A stretch of 64,000 nucleotides of DNA from Pseudomonadota bacterium (GTDB lineage Bacteria > Desulfobacterota > Desulfobulbia > Desulfobulbales > Desulfocapsaceae): assembly GCA_023412495.1 (NCBI GenBank), contig JAEYNP010000016.1, positions 135,565 to 199,564 on the forward strand. The letters run 5' to 3'. Below the pieces are notes generated by a model. That model was not told the DNA's origin. It worked only from the letters and a program-made list of their open reading frames with translations, and did no database searches. The position numbers and the translations under genes were made by a program. This document shows, one piece after another, positions 43,197-51,176 of this stretch (positions are counted from its first letter, which is position 1; each line of letters begins with the position of its first letter).

Positions 43197-44945
43197 TTAA
43201 TAATCTTCCTTTCCGGCTTTCGCCATATGTTCCGCAAATTTATCCGGCGGGATGTAGTCGACGAGCCGGAGTTTGTTTCTCTCCCGGCCGTCCCGGTCCA
43301 GGAACACGATGGTCGGCACCCCTTTGACCGCGTACTGCGCCAGCAGCCGTTCATGGATCGGGTCGCCGCCCTTGGTGACATCGACCTTGATCATGATAAA
43401 ATCATTTTCCGCGAGTTTGACAATAGCCGGATCGTGAAAAACCACATCTTCCAACTCCCGGCAGGGCGTGCACCAGGTCGCGTAGAAATCGATGATGACG
43501 GGTTTTTTCTGCAGCTTGGCCTCCTCGAGGGTCGCTTCGGCATACGGCTGCCAGCCGACCCCCGGCCCGCGCAGCACAAGCGGCGCGACCAGAAGAATGG
43601 CGATGACAAGGCCCAGGGTGCCGATGAGACCCTTGACCAGAGGGAAAAGGCGGAAGCCACCCTGCGTGCTGTCGATCCAGCCCAAATGCAGCCCGGCCGC
43701 GAGGGCCACAACGGCGGTGAGTATGGTTCCCCCCGCCCCGGGCAACAGCGGCCTGAGAAAATGGGCGGCCATACCGATAAGGACCCAGCCCATAAGCTTT
43801 CGCACCCAGATCATCCAGCCGCCGGAGCGGGGCAGTTTTTTCAGTTGTCCGGAAAAGATGGCAAGCAGGAAGAGCGGCAGCCCGAGCCCCAGGCTCAGGG
43901 TGAAAAAGACCACGAATCCCAGCCAGGGGCTGCCCATGCCGGCCACCCAGGTGAGCAGTCCCAGCACGAAGGGACCGATGCAGGGGGCGGCTACCACGCC
44001 CAGGGTGAGTCCCATGAAGAGGCTGCCGAAATAGCCGGTGTAGGATCTGGCCGCCGCCCGGGTAAGTCCGCTTGGCAGGCGCATCTCCCATAGACCGAAG
44101 AGGCTGGTGGCGAAAAAGACCAGAATGGCGGCGACTCCTAGCAGGACTGCAGGGTTCTGCAGCAAGGCGCCCATAAGTCCGCCGGTGAGCGAGGCGGCGA
44201 CGCCCAGCAGGGAGTTGGTGGCGGCGAGGCCCAGCATGTAGCACAGGCCGTGGGTGACGAGGCGCCCCCGGCCTTCCCCGTTCCTGGTAGCCTGGCCGCC
44301 GAAGTAGGAGACGGTGATGGGAATGAGGGGGTAGACGCAGGGGGTGAGGTTGAGGGCGATGCCGCCGGCGAAGATGCCCAGGAGGGTCCAGATCATCGCC
44401 CAGCCGTGGAGCGGTCCCGGCACCTCGGGAGCCTCGCCTGCTGTATGAGAGGAGGGCACGCTCGCCACCGGCAATCCTCTGGCCTGCCATTCTGGGAAGC
44501 CGTACGGGTCTCGGAAGACATTTTTGTAACCAAGTTTGACGGCCACCCGGGCCGCCGAGTCGCTGCGGACTCAGGTGAGGCCCGCTCAGTAGAAGACCAG
44601 GGCGCGATCCTTGTCGGGTCCGAGGAATTTCTCGAGCGCCGCGGCCTTGCGCCATTCGGCCCAGGTGGTGGGCTCCATGGGGAAATTCTCCGCCCCCTGA
44701 AGATGCCCGGCCTGATATTCCCAGGACTGGCGCGTGTCGACGAGCAGCAGGCTGCCGATTTCCCGCCGGTACAGTTCCGCCAGCTCGTCGGTGGTGATGA
44801 GCCGGTAGCCTCCCGCCTTGCCCTCCGCCACCACATTCTCCCAGGTGGCCTGTGTGGGGGTGACGACCCGGTTGGTGAGCCAGAGAGCGACGACGGTGAT
44901 GACTATCGCCGCGAGAGCGGTCAAGGTTGTTCCTTTATTCTGCAT
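43197..44945 (-). CDS. Rhodanese-DsbD (thiol:disulfide interchange) fusion selenoprotein, two in-frame UGAs
   Basis: 582 aa if TGAs at 44586-44588 (U120) and 44571-44573 (U125) are read as selenocysteine. Order: N-terminal anchor (LTALAAIVITVVALWL, about 8-23); rhodanese domain (about 48-155) with LLLVDTRQSWEYQAGHLQGA and the active loop LVFY-U-AGLT-U-VRSDSAA; DsbD-type membrane domain with about eight helices (WTLLGIFAGGIALNLTPCVY onward, with LGVVAAPCIGPFVLGL carrying the second Cys); C-terminal thioredoxin domain with DFYATWCTPC. The U-x4-U pattern matches the C-x4-C loop of Cys-containing rhodanese homologues as I recall them. DsbD moves electrons from cytoplasmic thioredoxin to the periplasm. 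GAGG before the ATG at 44945. Confidence 0.9.
44538..44556 (-). promoter_or_regulatory. Candidate SECIS element of the rhodanese-DsbD gene
   Basis: Seven-pair stem GGCGGCC / GGCCGUC with loop CGGGU; the loop GG is 26-28 nt from the second UGA and 15 nt more from the first. One element may serve both codons. Confidence 0.65.
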
Positions 44946-44966
44946 GCCTCTACCTCGTTCGTCCGC

Positions 44967-45416
44967 TTAGGAAATCTTGCCTTCCCTCTTGAGCTTCGAC
45001 AGCAGAAAGGTCGCGCCCCGCAGGGAGAGGCCGATCCTCCTGGCAAGTTCTTCGGCCGTGAGCGGACTGCCGCCGGCAAGATCCACGATTTCGTCCTCCA
45101 ACTCCTCAAACCAGTCCTCGAACAGCACAAGCAGATCCGGATCGGTAATGGCCATCAGCTGCTTCGATTGTGCAACCTTGTCCACCAGGCTCTGGCACAT
45201 CTGCGTCGGGTCGACACCTTCGCCCATGCATTCGGCCAGTCAGAGGTGAACCATGCTGGAGACTTTGTCCTCGCCGGTTTCGCCCAGAAGGTCCATGATG
45301 AATCGGGTTCGGCCTTCCTCGCCGAGTAGGGGGAGAAGCTTTTTCAGGGCGACGGCCGCCTGGCTTGCCGCCTCTTCCGGATCGAGACTGTCGATAGCTT
45401 TTTCTATGTCGTTCAT
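44967..45416 (-). CDS. Unrecognised selenoprotein with a UxxxC motif, one in-frame UGA
   Basis: 149 aa when the TGA at 45240-45242 is read as selenocysteine (U59), giving SSMVHL-U-LAEC-MGEGVD. Before the UGA: an acidic helical domain (NDIEKAIDSLDPEEAASQAA, ALKKLLPLLGEEGRTRFIM). After it: MCQSLVDKVAQSK, an acidic helix (FEDWFEELEDEIVDLAG) and a winged-helix-like end (LTAEELARRIGLSLRGATFL). No family recognised. The two parts are in one frame with no ribosome site before the inner ATG at 45227, so readthrough is favoured over two genes. The start ATG at 45416 follows GGGAGGG. It sits between arsR and the rhodanese-DsbD gene, with gaps of 26 and 21 bp. Confidence 0.75.
45208..45225 (-). promoter_or_regulatory. 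Candidate SECIS element of the UxxxC gene
   Basis: Stem GGG-CGA / UCG-(A)-CCC with one bulged A and loop AGGUG; the loop GG is 25-26 nt from the U of UGA. The best-formed of the four. Confidence 0.7.
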
Positions 45417-45442
45417 GGGCACATTCCCTCCCGATATGGCTC

Positions 45443-45799
45443 TTAAAAGGTTGTTCGCGCCGCCAGCAGATCCCGGGCGATTGCGCTCAGGCTGCGGATC
45501 GCCGAAAGAATGGCCGGGTCGGCCAGCTCGTAATAGATGAAGGGTCCGCTGCGTTCGATTTTGACCAGGAGGGACCTTTTCAGTTCCTTGAGGTGATGGG
45601 AAACGAGCGGCTGCGAAAGGCCGAGTTCCTCGACGATGCTGCCCACCGCCTTTTTCCCCCGGCTGATGCTGAGGAGGATCTTGAGGCGATTCTCGTCGGA
45701 GAGGCACTTGGCGAGAAACGCCACCGACTGCAGCTCGCCGCCCTGCAGATCGATTTCCTCGCAGACAGGCGCGAAGATCTGATTTCCATCGTCATGCAT
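45443..45799 (-). CDS. ArsR-family transcriptional repressor
   Basis: 118 aa winged-helix protein: LAKCLSDENRLKILLSI (about 29-45), VGSIVEELGLSQPLVSHHLKELKRS (recognition helix, about 52-76) and IERSGPFIYYELADP (wing). The classic ELCVCDL metal site is absent; the two Cys are C13 and C32, so the inducer may be a redox or sulfur/selenium/metal(loid) signal bound differently. First gene of the operon arsR - UxxxC protein - rhodanese-DsbD - Sec thioredoxin-like - trxB. ATG 45799 has GGAG upstream and faces a large palindrome. Confidence 0.9.
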   Translation of the reverse strand: MHDDGNQIFAPVCEEIDLQGGELQSVAFLAKCLSDENRLKILLSISRGKKAVGSIVEELGLSQPLVSHHLKELKRSLLVKIERSGPFIYYELADPAILSAIRSLSAIARDLLAARTTF

Positions 45800-45821
45800 G
45801 GGGTTTCTCCAGGAGTCGTGA

Positions 45822-45855
45822 TTGATAAACAAATAAACGTTTATTTATATATCAA
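45822..45855. promoter_or_regulatory. Palindromic operator of the arsR operon
   Basis: Perfect 16 bp palindrome AAATAAACGTTTATTT (45831-45846) inside a larger dyad TTGATA...TATCAA; arms of 17 bp match in 14 positions. It lies 23 bp before the arsR start, the usual place of an ArsR operator overlapping the promoter. Confidence 0.8.
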
Positions 45856-45950
45856 TATTAAAAAGCCGCACTCCTGTCAAGGATATTCGAAATGACGCAG
45901 CGGAAGTGCAGGGGCTTCGATTGTGAAAGAAGCGAGTGTCTGCTCTCAGA

Positions 45951-46925
45951 TCAATCGAAAAACTCATGCAGGAACTTGTCCCGGTATTCCCGCGGAGAGA
46001 GCTTGGTTTGGCTTTTGAACAGCCGGCGGAAGGTGCTGCTGTCCTCGTAGCCGATCTGCCGGGTTATTTCCTCGATCGACTCAAGGGTCGATTCCAGTTT
46101 CTGTTTGGCGACTTCTATCCGGACCATCTGCAGATAACTGATGGGCGAGCAGCCGGTGGCGTTCTGAAACCTCCTTTTGAAATGGCGGGGACTGAGCCGG
46201 ACATGGTTCGCCACCTCGTCGATCCTGATGTTCCTGTCATAGTTCTCTTCGAAATAGCGCTGGGCCTTGAGCATCTCGGCATCGTGGTGGTCTTCCCGGC
46301 GATGCATGAAGTAGGGGGTTTGGCTGTCACGCCGAGGATCTATCAGCAAGGCCTTGGCGCAGATTGCCGCAAGCTCTTTCGATCCATATCTGCCGATGAT
46401 CCGGAGTCCGAGGTTATACTGGGCGGTGGCGGCGCCGGCGCAGAGCAGCCCGTCTTCTTCTGTGATCAGCCGGTCGATATCGAGACGGACCTTCGGGAAA
46501 CTCCGCCGGAATTTCCGCGCGAAGTGCCAGTTGGTGGTAGCCGTCCTGCCATTGAGCAGCCCTGTTTCCGCCAGGAGAAAGGCGCCGGTGCAGAGGGCGG
46601 CGATGGGCGTTTTTTTCTCGTGCCGGGCGACGAGCCAGTTTTGCAGGGGCTTGTTTACCGCTTTCGAGTCGGGCAGGGGGATGAAGGGCGGGATGATGAC
46701 GAAAGCGGTATCGGTGGCCTCAGTCAAACTCCGGTGGGGAAGCAGTTGGATGCAGCCGCTGCTGAGCATGGGCCTGCCATCCGCCGAGACGATCTCGGTC
46801 GCAAAGAGCGGTTCGCTGCCGCCGGAAAGCGATGCCTGCCACATGTTGGCGATGGCAAACATGTCGAGAAGTCCCGCAATACCGGAAGCCAGGCAGTTTT
46901 CCGCGGCGATGAAGGTGATTTTCAT
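45951..46925 (-). CDS. GlxA-type AraC-family transcriptional regulator
   Basis: 324 aa. N-terminal DJ-1/PfpI-like domain (about 1-190) with the nucleophile-type Cys in IAALCTGAFLLAETGLL; C-terminal AraC DNA-binding region with two helix-turn-helix units (IRIDEVANHVRLSPRHFKRRF and IEEITRQIGYEDSSTFRRLF, then SPREYRDKF). Activates genes in response to small metabolites. It is divergent from the molybdopterin oxidoreductase at 47072 with a 146 bp gap, so this enzyme is the likely target. Upstream of arsR on the same strand but with separate signals. Confidence 0.9.
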   Translation of the reverse strand: MKITFIAAENCLASGIAGLLDMFAIANMWQASLSGGSEPLFATEIVSADGRPMLSSGCIQLLPHRSLTEATDTAFVIIPPFIPLPDSKAVNKPLQNWLVARHEKKTPIAALCTGAFLLAETGLLNGRTATTNWHFARKFRRSFPKVRLDIDRLITEEDGLLCAGAATAQYNLGLRIIGRYGSKELAAICAKALLIDPRRDSQTPYFMHRREDHHDAEMLKAQRYFEENYDRNIRIDEVANHVRLSPRHFKRRFQNATGCSPISYLQMVRIEVAKQKLESTLESIEEITRQIGYEDSSTFRRLFKSQTKLSPREYRDKFLHEFFD

Positions 46926-47071
46926 ACTCTACTCCAGGGATAATCAGGCAATGGCCGTTATCGCACGGTTTTTGGCATTTATGCCTCTTTTCCGTTGCCG
47001 GTGCAAGGAGTAAATATGAAGCTGATCCAGATGGCTGTATTTTCGAACCAAGATCCCAGGGAGGTAAAATT

Positions 47072-49315
47072 ATGCACGATTGGCGAAAGACCGGATGTGT
47101 GTTGTGTGCGCAGAACTGCGGCCTGGAGATCCTCGTGGAGGGCGGCAGGATGGTGAAGGTGCGGCCGGACCGTGACAACCCGAGGAGCATAGGCTACGCC
47201 TGCCGCAAGGGCATGAATATCCTTAACTATCAGTACCCGGCGGGGCGCTTGACCACGCCGCTCAAGCGGGTGGGGGAGGGATTCGTGGCCATCTCCTGGG
47301 AGCAGGCGCTTTCGGAAATCGCAGCGAGACTCCGCAGCCTCGTCGATACTCACGGCCCGCGCTGTCTGGCTTATATGGGCGCGAGTTCCCAGGGCGGACA
47401 CTTCGAAGCCGCCTTCGGCCTCACCCTCCTCCGTGCCATGGGCTCGCAGTATCTTTACTCTTCCACCGGGCAGGAATTCAGCGGCGCCTGGTGGGTGGCC
47501 GGCCGGATGCTCGGCCGACAGTACAACGTCACCATCCCCGACGAGCAGGAAACGGAGATGCTGGTCGGCTGGGGCTGGAACGGCATGGAAAGCCATCAGA
47601 TGCCCCGGGCCCCGAAGGTCTTGACCGAGATCGCCAGTGATCCGCGGAGGCTGTTGGTGATCATCGATCCGCGGGAAAGCGAGACTGCCCGAATCGCCGA
47701 CCTCCATCTGCCGGTGCGGCCGGGGACCGATGCCCTGCTGATGAAGGCGATGATCGCCATCATCCTGGAGAAGAACTGGGAGAACAAAAAATATCTGGCC
47801 GAGCATGTCGAAGGCTTCGATCGGATCCGGCCGTGGTTCACCGGCATCGACACCGAGGCGGCTCTCGCCGTCTGCGATCTCGATCCGCGCCAGGTCGTCG
47901 AACTCTGCCGGCTGATGACCGAAAAACGCTGGTGTGTCCATCCCGATCTCGGCATCTACATGGGCCGCCACAGCGTCCTCAACTCCTACCTGATGCATAT
48001 CCTCGGGGCGGTTTGCGGGATCTACGGGGTGCGGGGCGGCAACATCATCCCCGGCATGGTCATGCCGCTCGGCTTTCATGCCGACGAACGAAACCGCAAA
48101 GTTTGGCGGACGGTTACGGCCGACATGCCCCCGGCTGCGGCCGGGTCCTTTCCGCCCGCGGTGGTGCCGGAGGAGATCATGAGCGGCCATCCCGAGCGGC
48201 TGCGGGCGATCCTCGTCAACGGCTGCAATCCCCTGCGTTCCTACCCGGACACCTCCGCCTACGAGAAGGCCTTCGCCCAGGGGCTCGACCTCCTCGTCGC
48301 CTGCGACATCGTCATGAGCGAGACGGCGCGCCTGGCCCATTACGTTCTGCCCTGCCGCAACGGCTATGAATCCTGGGACGGCACCTTCTTTCCCTGGAGC
48401 TACCCCGGCGTCTATTTCCAGATGCGGCAACCTCTGGTCGAGCCCCCCGGCGACTGCCGGGAGGCGGCGGAGATCTTCACCAGCCTGGCGGAGAAACTCG
48501 GGCTGGTGCCGCCGATCCCCGAGGAGGTCCGGCAGGCGGCCCGAGGGCCCCGCCTGCTCTTCGGGACCAAGCTTATGGAATGGGCGGCGCGGGAGCCGGT
48601 AATCCGCGCCAGCATGCCCTTTATTCTGGCGAAAACGCTGGGCGAGGAGTGGGGCAGCGCCAACAAGGCCGCTCTCTGGGGAATGCTGATGACCGCCCCG
48701 AAAACCTTCCGGGAGAATGCCGCCCGTGCCGGGTTCAAACCGGGGATGGATCAGGGGGATCGGCTGTTCGACGCGATCCTGGCCTCACCCCAGGGGCTGT
48801 GGGTCGGGGAAGCAGATATACAAAACCCCATGGCCGGGATCGCAACCGCCTCGGGAAAGATCGAGGTTTATGTCCCCGAGTTGGAGGAGATGACCCAATC
48901 GCTCGATGCCGCCTCGGAGGCGGCGGCCCTGCAGCTGCCCTCCAAATTTCCGCTCATCCTGAGCGCCGGCAGGCATATGCGCTGCAATGCCAACACTCTC
49001 ATGCGCAATCCGGCCTGGAACGAGGGCAGGAGAGCCTGCACCGTGGCCATGCACCCGGACGACGTCCTGGAGTTCGGTTTGCGGGACGGGCAGCAGGTCC
49101 GGGTCACCACCGAGGCCGGGACCGAGGCGGGTGAACTGGAGGCAGATAGCTCAGTCCGTCGGGGAACGGTTCTCATTCCGCACGGCTTCGGCCTGCTCTA
49201 CGAGGGGAAGGTCTACGGCATGAATGTCAACCGGCTCACCTCGAACCGCAACCGGGACATGCTCGGTACGCCCCTGCACCGATTCGTGCCTTGTCGGGTT
49301 GAGGCGGAGCGCTAG
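47072..49315 (+). CDS. Molybdopterin (Mo/W) oxidoreductase, DMSO reductase family
   Basis: 747 aa. [4Fe-4S] motif C9-x2-C12-x3-C16-x27-C44 at the N terminus with K46 behind it, then the Mo-bisPGD domains (YMGASSQGGHFEAAFGLTLL; LVIIDPRESETARIADLHLPVRPGTDALLMKAMI; LVACDIVMSETARLAHYVLPC) and the C-terminal cofactor domain (LILSAGRHMRCNANTLMRNP; VAMHPDDVLEFGLRDGQQVRV). No Cys or Sec is seen where formate dehydrogenase and Nap have a metal ligand; the region reads YLYSSTGQEFSGAWW. No Tat signal, so cytoplasmic. It may be related to acetylene-hydratase-like enzymes (guess). Substrate unknown. Single gene, GGGAGG ribosome site. Confidence 0.85.
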   Translation: MHDWRKTGCVLCAQNCGLEILVEGGRMVKVRPDRDNPRSIGYACRKGMNILNYQYPAGRLTTPLKRVGEGFVAISWEQALSEIAARLRSLVDTHGPRCLAYMGASSQGGHFEAAFGLTLLRAMGSQYLYSSTGQEFSGAWWVAGRMLGRQYNVTIPDEQETEMLVGWGWNGMESHQMPRAPKVLTEIASDPRRLLVIIDPRESETARIADLHLPVRPGTDALLMKAMIAIILEKNWENKKYLAEHVEGFDRIRPWFTGIDTEAALAVCDLDPRQVVELCRLMTEKRWCVHPDLGIYMGRHSVLNSYLMHILGAVCGIYGVRGGNIIPGMVMPLGFHADERNRKVWRTVTADMPPAAAGSFPPAVVPEEIMSGHPERLRAILVNGCNPLRSYPDTSAYEKAFAQGLDLLVACDIVMSETARLAHYVLPCRNGYESWDGTFFPWSYPGVYFQMRQPLVEPPGDCREAAEIFTSLAEKLGLVPPIPEEVRQAARGPRLLFGTKLMEWAAREPVIRASMPFILAKTLGEEWGSANKAALWGMLMTAPKTFRENAARAGFKPGMDQGDRLFDAILASPQGLWVGEADIQNPMAGIATASGKIEVYVPELEEMTQSLDAASEAAALQLPSKFPLILSAGRHMRCNANTLMRNPAWNEGRRACTVAMHPDDVLEFGLRDGQQVRVTTEAGTEAGELEADSSVRRGTVLIPHGFGLLYEGKVYGMNVNRLTSNRNRDMLGTPLHRFVPCRVEAER

Positions 49316-49319
49316 GACG

Positions 49320-50294
49320 TCAGCACTGCCACTGTCCGCCTTCGTTGATGTGCAGCAGGCCCCGCAGCTGCTGCGCATGCTTTTCGGCTTCCTGTAATCG
49401 TTCGCCGTACAGACGCCCGGAAGTCTCTTTATGGAGCTTCCTGAGCATCCGGACCCGCTCCTCCATGGATCGCAGCGCGGCAAAGAGGGCCTGCTCCTCC
49501 GTTTCCATCAGGCCCTGAATGAGGGTTCTCCCGGTAAAAGCGTGACCGATGTGGCACCTGTAACGGCGAACTTCTCCATCCATCTCCACGAGAGGTCCGC
49601 CGCAGGCGGGGCAGCCCACGGGCACGAGTTTGCCGTTGTCTTCAAAGATTTCCAAACTCTTGTCGGTTCCCATCAGCATGGCCAGTTCCTTCCTGATATT
49701 CTCGGAATTCTGGAAATCCGCCGGGACGGTTTCCTTCACCAGGCCGTTCAACAGGGCGCCAATGTCGCCTGCAGACAGGGTATAGTCGACGGCGATATTC
49801 TCTGCGGCGCTCCGCGGCATGGAAGGTGCGGCGGCGGTGTCCGGATCCTGGACGATGGCCAAGCCGCCGCATTTCTTGATGGCGTGGAGGCCGGCGGTGC
49901 CGTCGTCGAGTTCTCCCGACAGGACAATGCCGATGACCCTCGGACCGAAGGTCGCCGCGGCGGATCGGAAGAGGGGATCGATCGCAGGCCGGCACAGGTT
50001 TTCGCGCGGTCCTTCGCTGAGATACGTCTGGGTGGCATTGACGAGCAGATGAAAATTGGCCGGGGCGATATGAACGGTGTTTCTGCGGATGTCCTCGCAG
50101 TGGCCGGCGGCAATGACCTGCAGCGTGGTGTGCTTGGCGAGTATATCAACCAGGTAGTTATAGGCCTCCGGCGTGATATGGCGGACGATGAAGATTGAGG
50201 CACGCAGATCTTCGGACAATTTTTGGATGATCTGTATTAACGGCTCCATGCCGCCATGGGACAATCCTATGACAATGATATCTCGGTTTGGCAT
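49320..50294 (-). CDS. Orphan CheB-like methylesterase with C-terminal zinc-ribbon
   Basis: 324 aa. CheB catalytic domain: Ser in VIGLSHGG (S12), His in FIVRHITPEA (about 38) and Asp in LSGELDDGTAG (about 134). No receiver domain at the N terminus, as in chemosensory-array-free CheB homologues. The C terminus has CPACGG ... RYRCHIGHAF (a zinc-ribbon-like Cys/His cluster, about 220-245) and a long helix. Normally removes methyl groups from chemoreceptors; no receptor or CheR gene is nearby. ATG at 50294 after GGAGG. Convergent with the oxidoreductase, only 4 bp apart. Confidence 0.85.
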   Translation of the reverse strand: MPNRDIIVIGLSHGGMEPLIQIIQKLSEDLRASIFIVRHITPEAYNYLVDILAKHTTLQVIAAGHCEDIRRNTVHIAPANFHLLVNATQTYLSEGPRENLCRPAIDPLFRSAAATFGPRVIGIVLSGELDDGTAGLHAIKKCGGLAIVQDPDTAAAPSMPRSAAENIAVDYTLSAGDIGALLNGLVKETVPADFQNSENIRKELAMLMGTDKSLEIFEDNGKLVPVGCPACGGPLVEMDGEVRRYRCHIGHAFTGRTLIQGLMETEEQALFAALRSMEERVRMLRKLHKETSGRLYGERLQEAEKHAQQLRGLLHINEGGQWQC

Positions 50295-50664
50295 AACAGC
50301 GCCTCCATAAAGAGCCTCTCGCAAAAGAGTCTTTTCGCCCAATCGCCTGCGGCAAAATTTTTCGCATGCCTTGATCTTGAACGACCATCATTTTGCAAAA
50401 GGCTCTAAATGAGAGCAATAAGACCTTTCTTCGAAAGATCATCGGTCCTTTTCTTTTGATCCCCTTTTTGTCAGGAACGCCGACCTCGACGGGAAGCCTG
50501 CCATACCGCATCCAACTTTGATGATTATGAGGCTAGCCCGATGAGGCCGGCCTCAAACGGTCTTTCAGGGGCTCTTCGACCTTGTGCTTTCTGCCAATAT
50601 GTCTATTATAGAATTCGGTATCGGCTGGAGATACTGAAATTACAGTATGAAATATGGGTAAGGT
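50295..50664. other. Divergent region between the CheB-like and PilZ genes
   Basis: 370 bp without a gene. A perfect 14 bp palindrome TGAGGCCGGCCTCA lies at 50543-50556, about 110 bp before the PilZ gene, and could be an operator or terminator. Confidence 0.5.
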
Positions 50665-51096
50665 ATGGAGAGGAAGAAATCGAGCTGGGATGATATTCCC
50701 TCGCTCGATGGTTTGGAAGTGGACTGGGAGTACGAGCCGGAAAATCCTTTGGGTAGACGAGCCTGGGCGAGAATGGCGAACAAGGATCTCTTTTTTCTTT
50801 TTTCTGTAAAAGGTATCCCTGTCAAGGTGGTTTCGAAGAATTACGACAAGACTGGACACTTGCTCGACATATCTAGAAAAGGCCTGGCTGTCCTGCTGCC
50901 GGCCCGGCTCCATAGGGAGCAGCCGGTGAAGATAGGCTTGTTTTTGGGCAACAAAAAGGTGACGTCCCGCGCCCTGGTCCGCAATACCAGCGAGGTGGAG
51001 GGCAAATACCGGACCGGCCTGGAGTTCGTCGATCTGGAAAAGAATCTGGAGGACTACATCGTCGGGCTGAGTGCGGCGAAGGGTTTTCAAAAATAG
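50665..51096 (+). CDS. PilZ-domain protein (c-di-GMP receptor)
   Basis: 143 aa. c-di-GMP binding marks: an Arg pair in PLGRRAWARM (about 28-37), then DISRKGLAVLLP (D-x-S-x-x-G, about 68-79) and the barrel strand GKYRTGLEFVDL (about 113-124). Single domain, so it probably passes the second-messenger signal to a partner. ATG at 50665 after GGGTAAGG. First gene before the Cys-rich protein and recD2; 80 bp gap to the next gene. Confidence 0.85.
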   Translation: MERKKSSWDDIPSLDGLEVDWEYEPENPLGRRAWARMANKDLFFLFSVKGIPVKVVSKNYDKTGHLLDISRKGLAVLLPARLHREQPVKIGLFLGNKKVTSRALVRNTSEVEGKYRTGLEFVDLEKNLEDYIVGLSAAKGFQK

Positions 51097-51176
51097 CTTG
51101 AAGCTCTTGAAAAAAAGCTCGATGAAAGGCAATATGATTGAAGAAATCGATGAGTCGAACGAGGCGGGAGCAGAAG

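Noticed and set aside
44586..44588. Reading the rhodanese TGA as a true stop (two separate genes, rhodanese and DsbD)
   Set aside because: The frame continues through a second TGA into DsbD, the stop would remove the catalytic loop of the rhodanese, and no ribosome site precedes the GTG at 44546.
45227..45242. Treating the UxxxC gene as two genes, the second starting at ATG 45227
   Set aside because: No ribosome site before that ATG, same frame as the upstream part, Cys partner right after the UGA and a well-formed SECIS-like hairpin.
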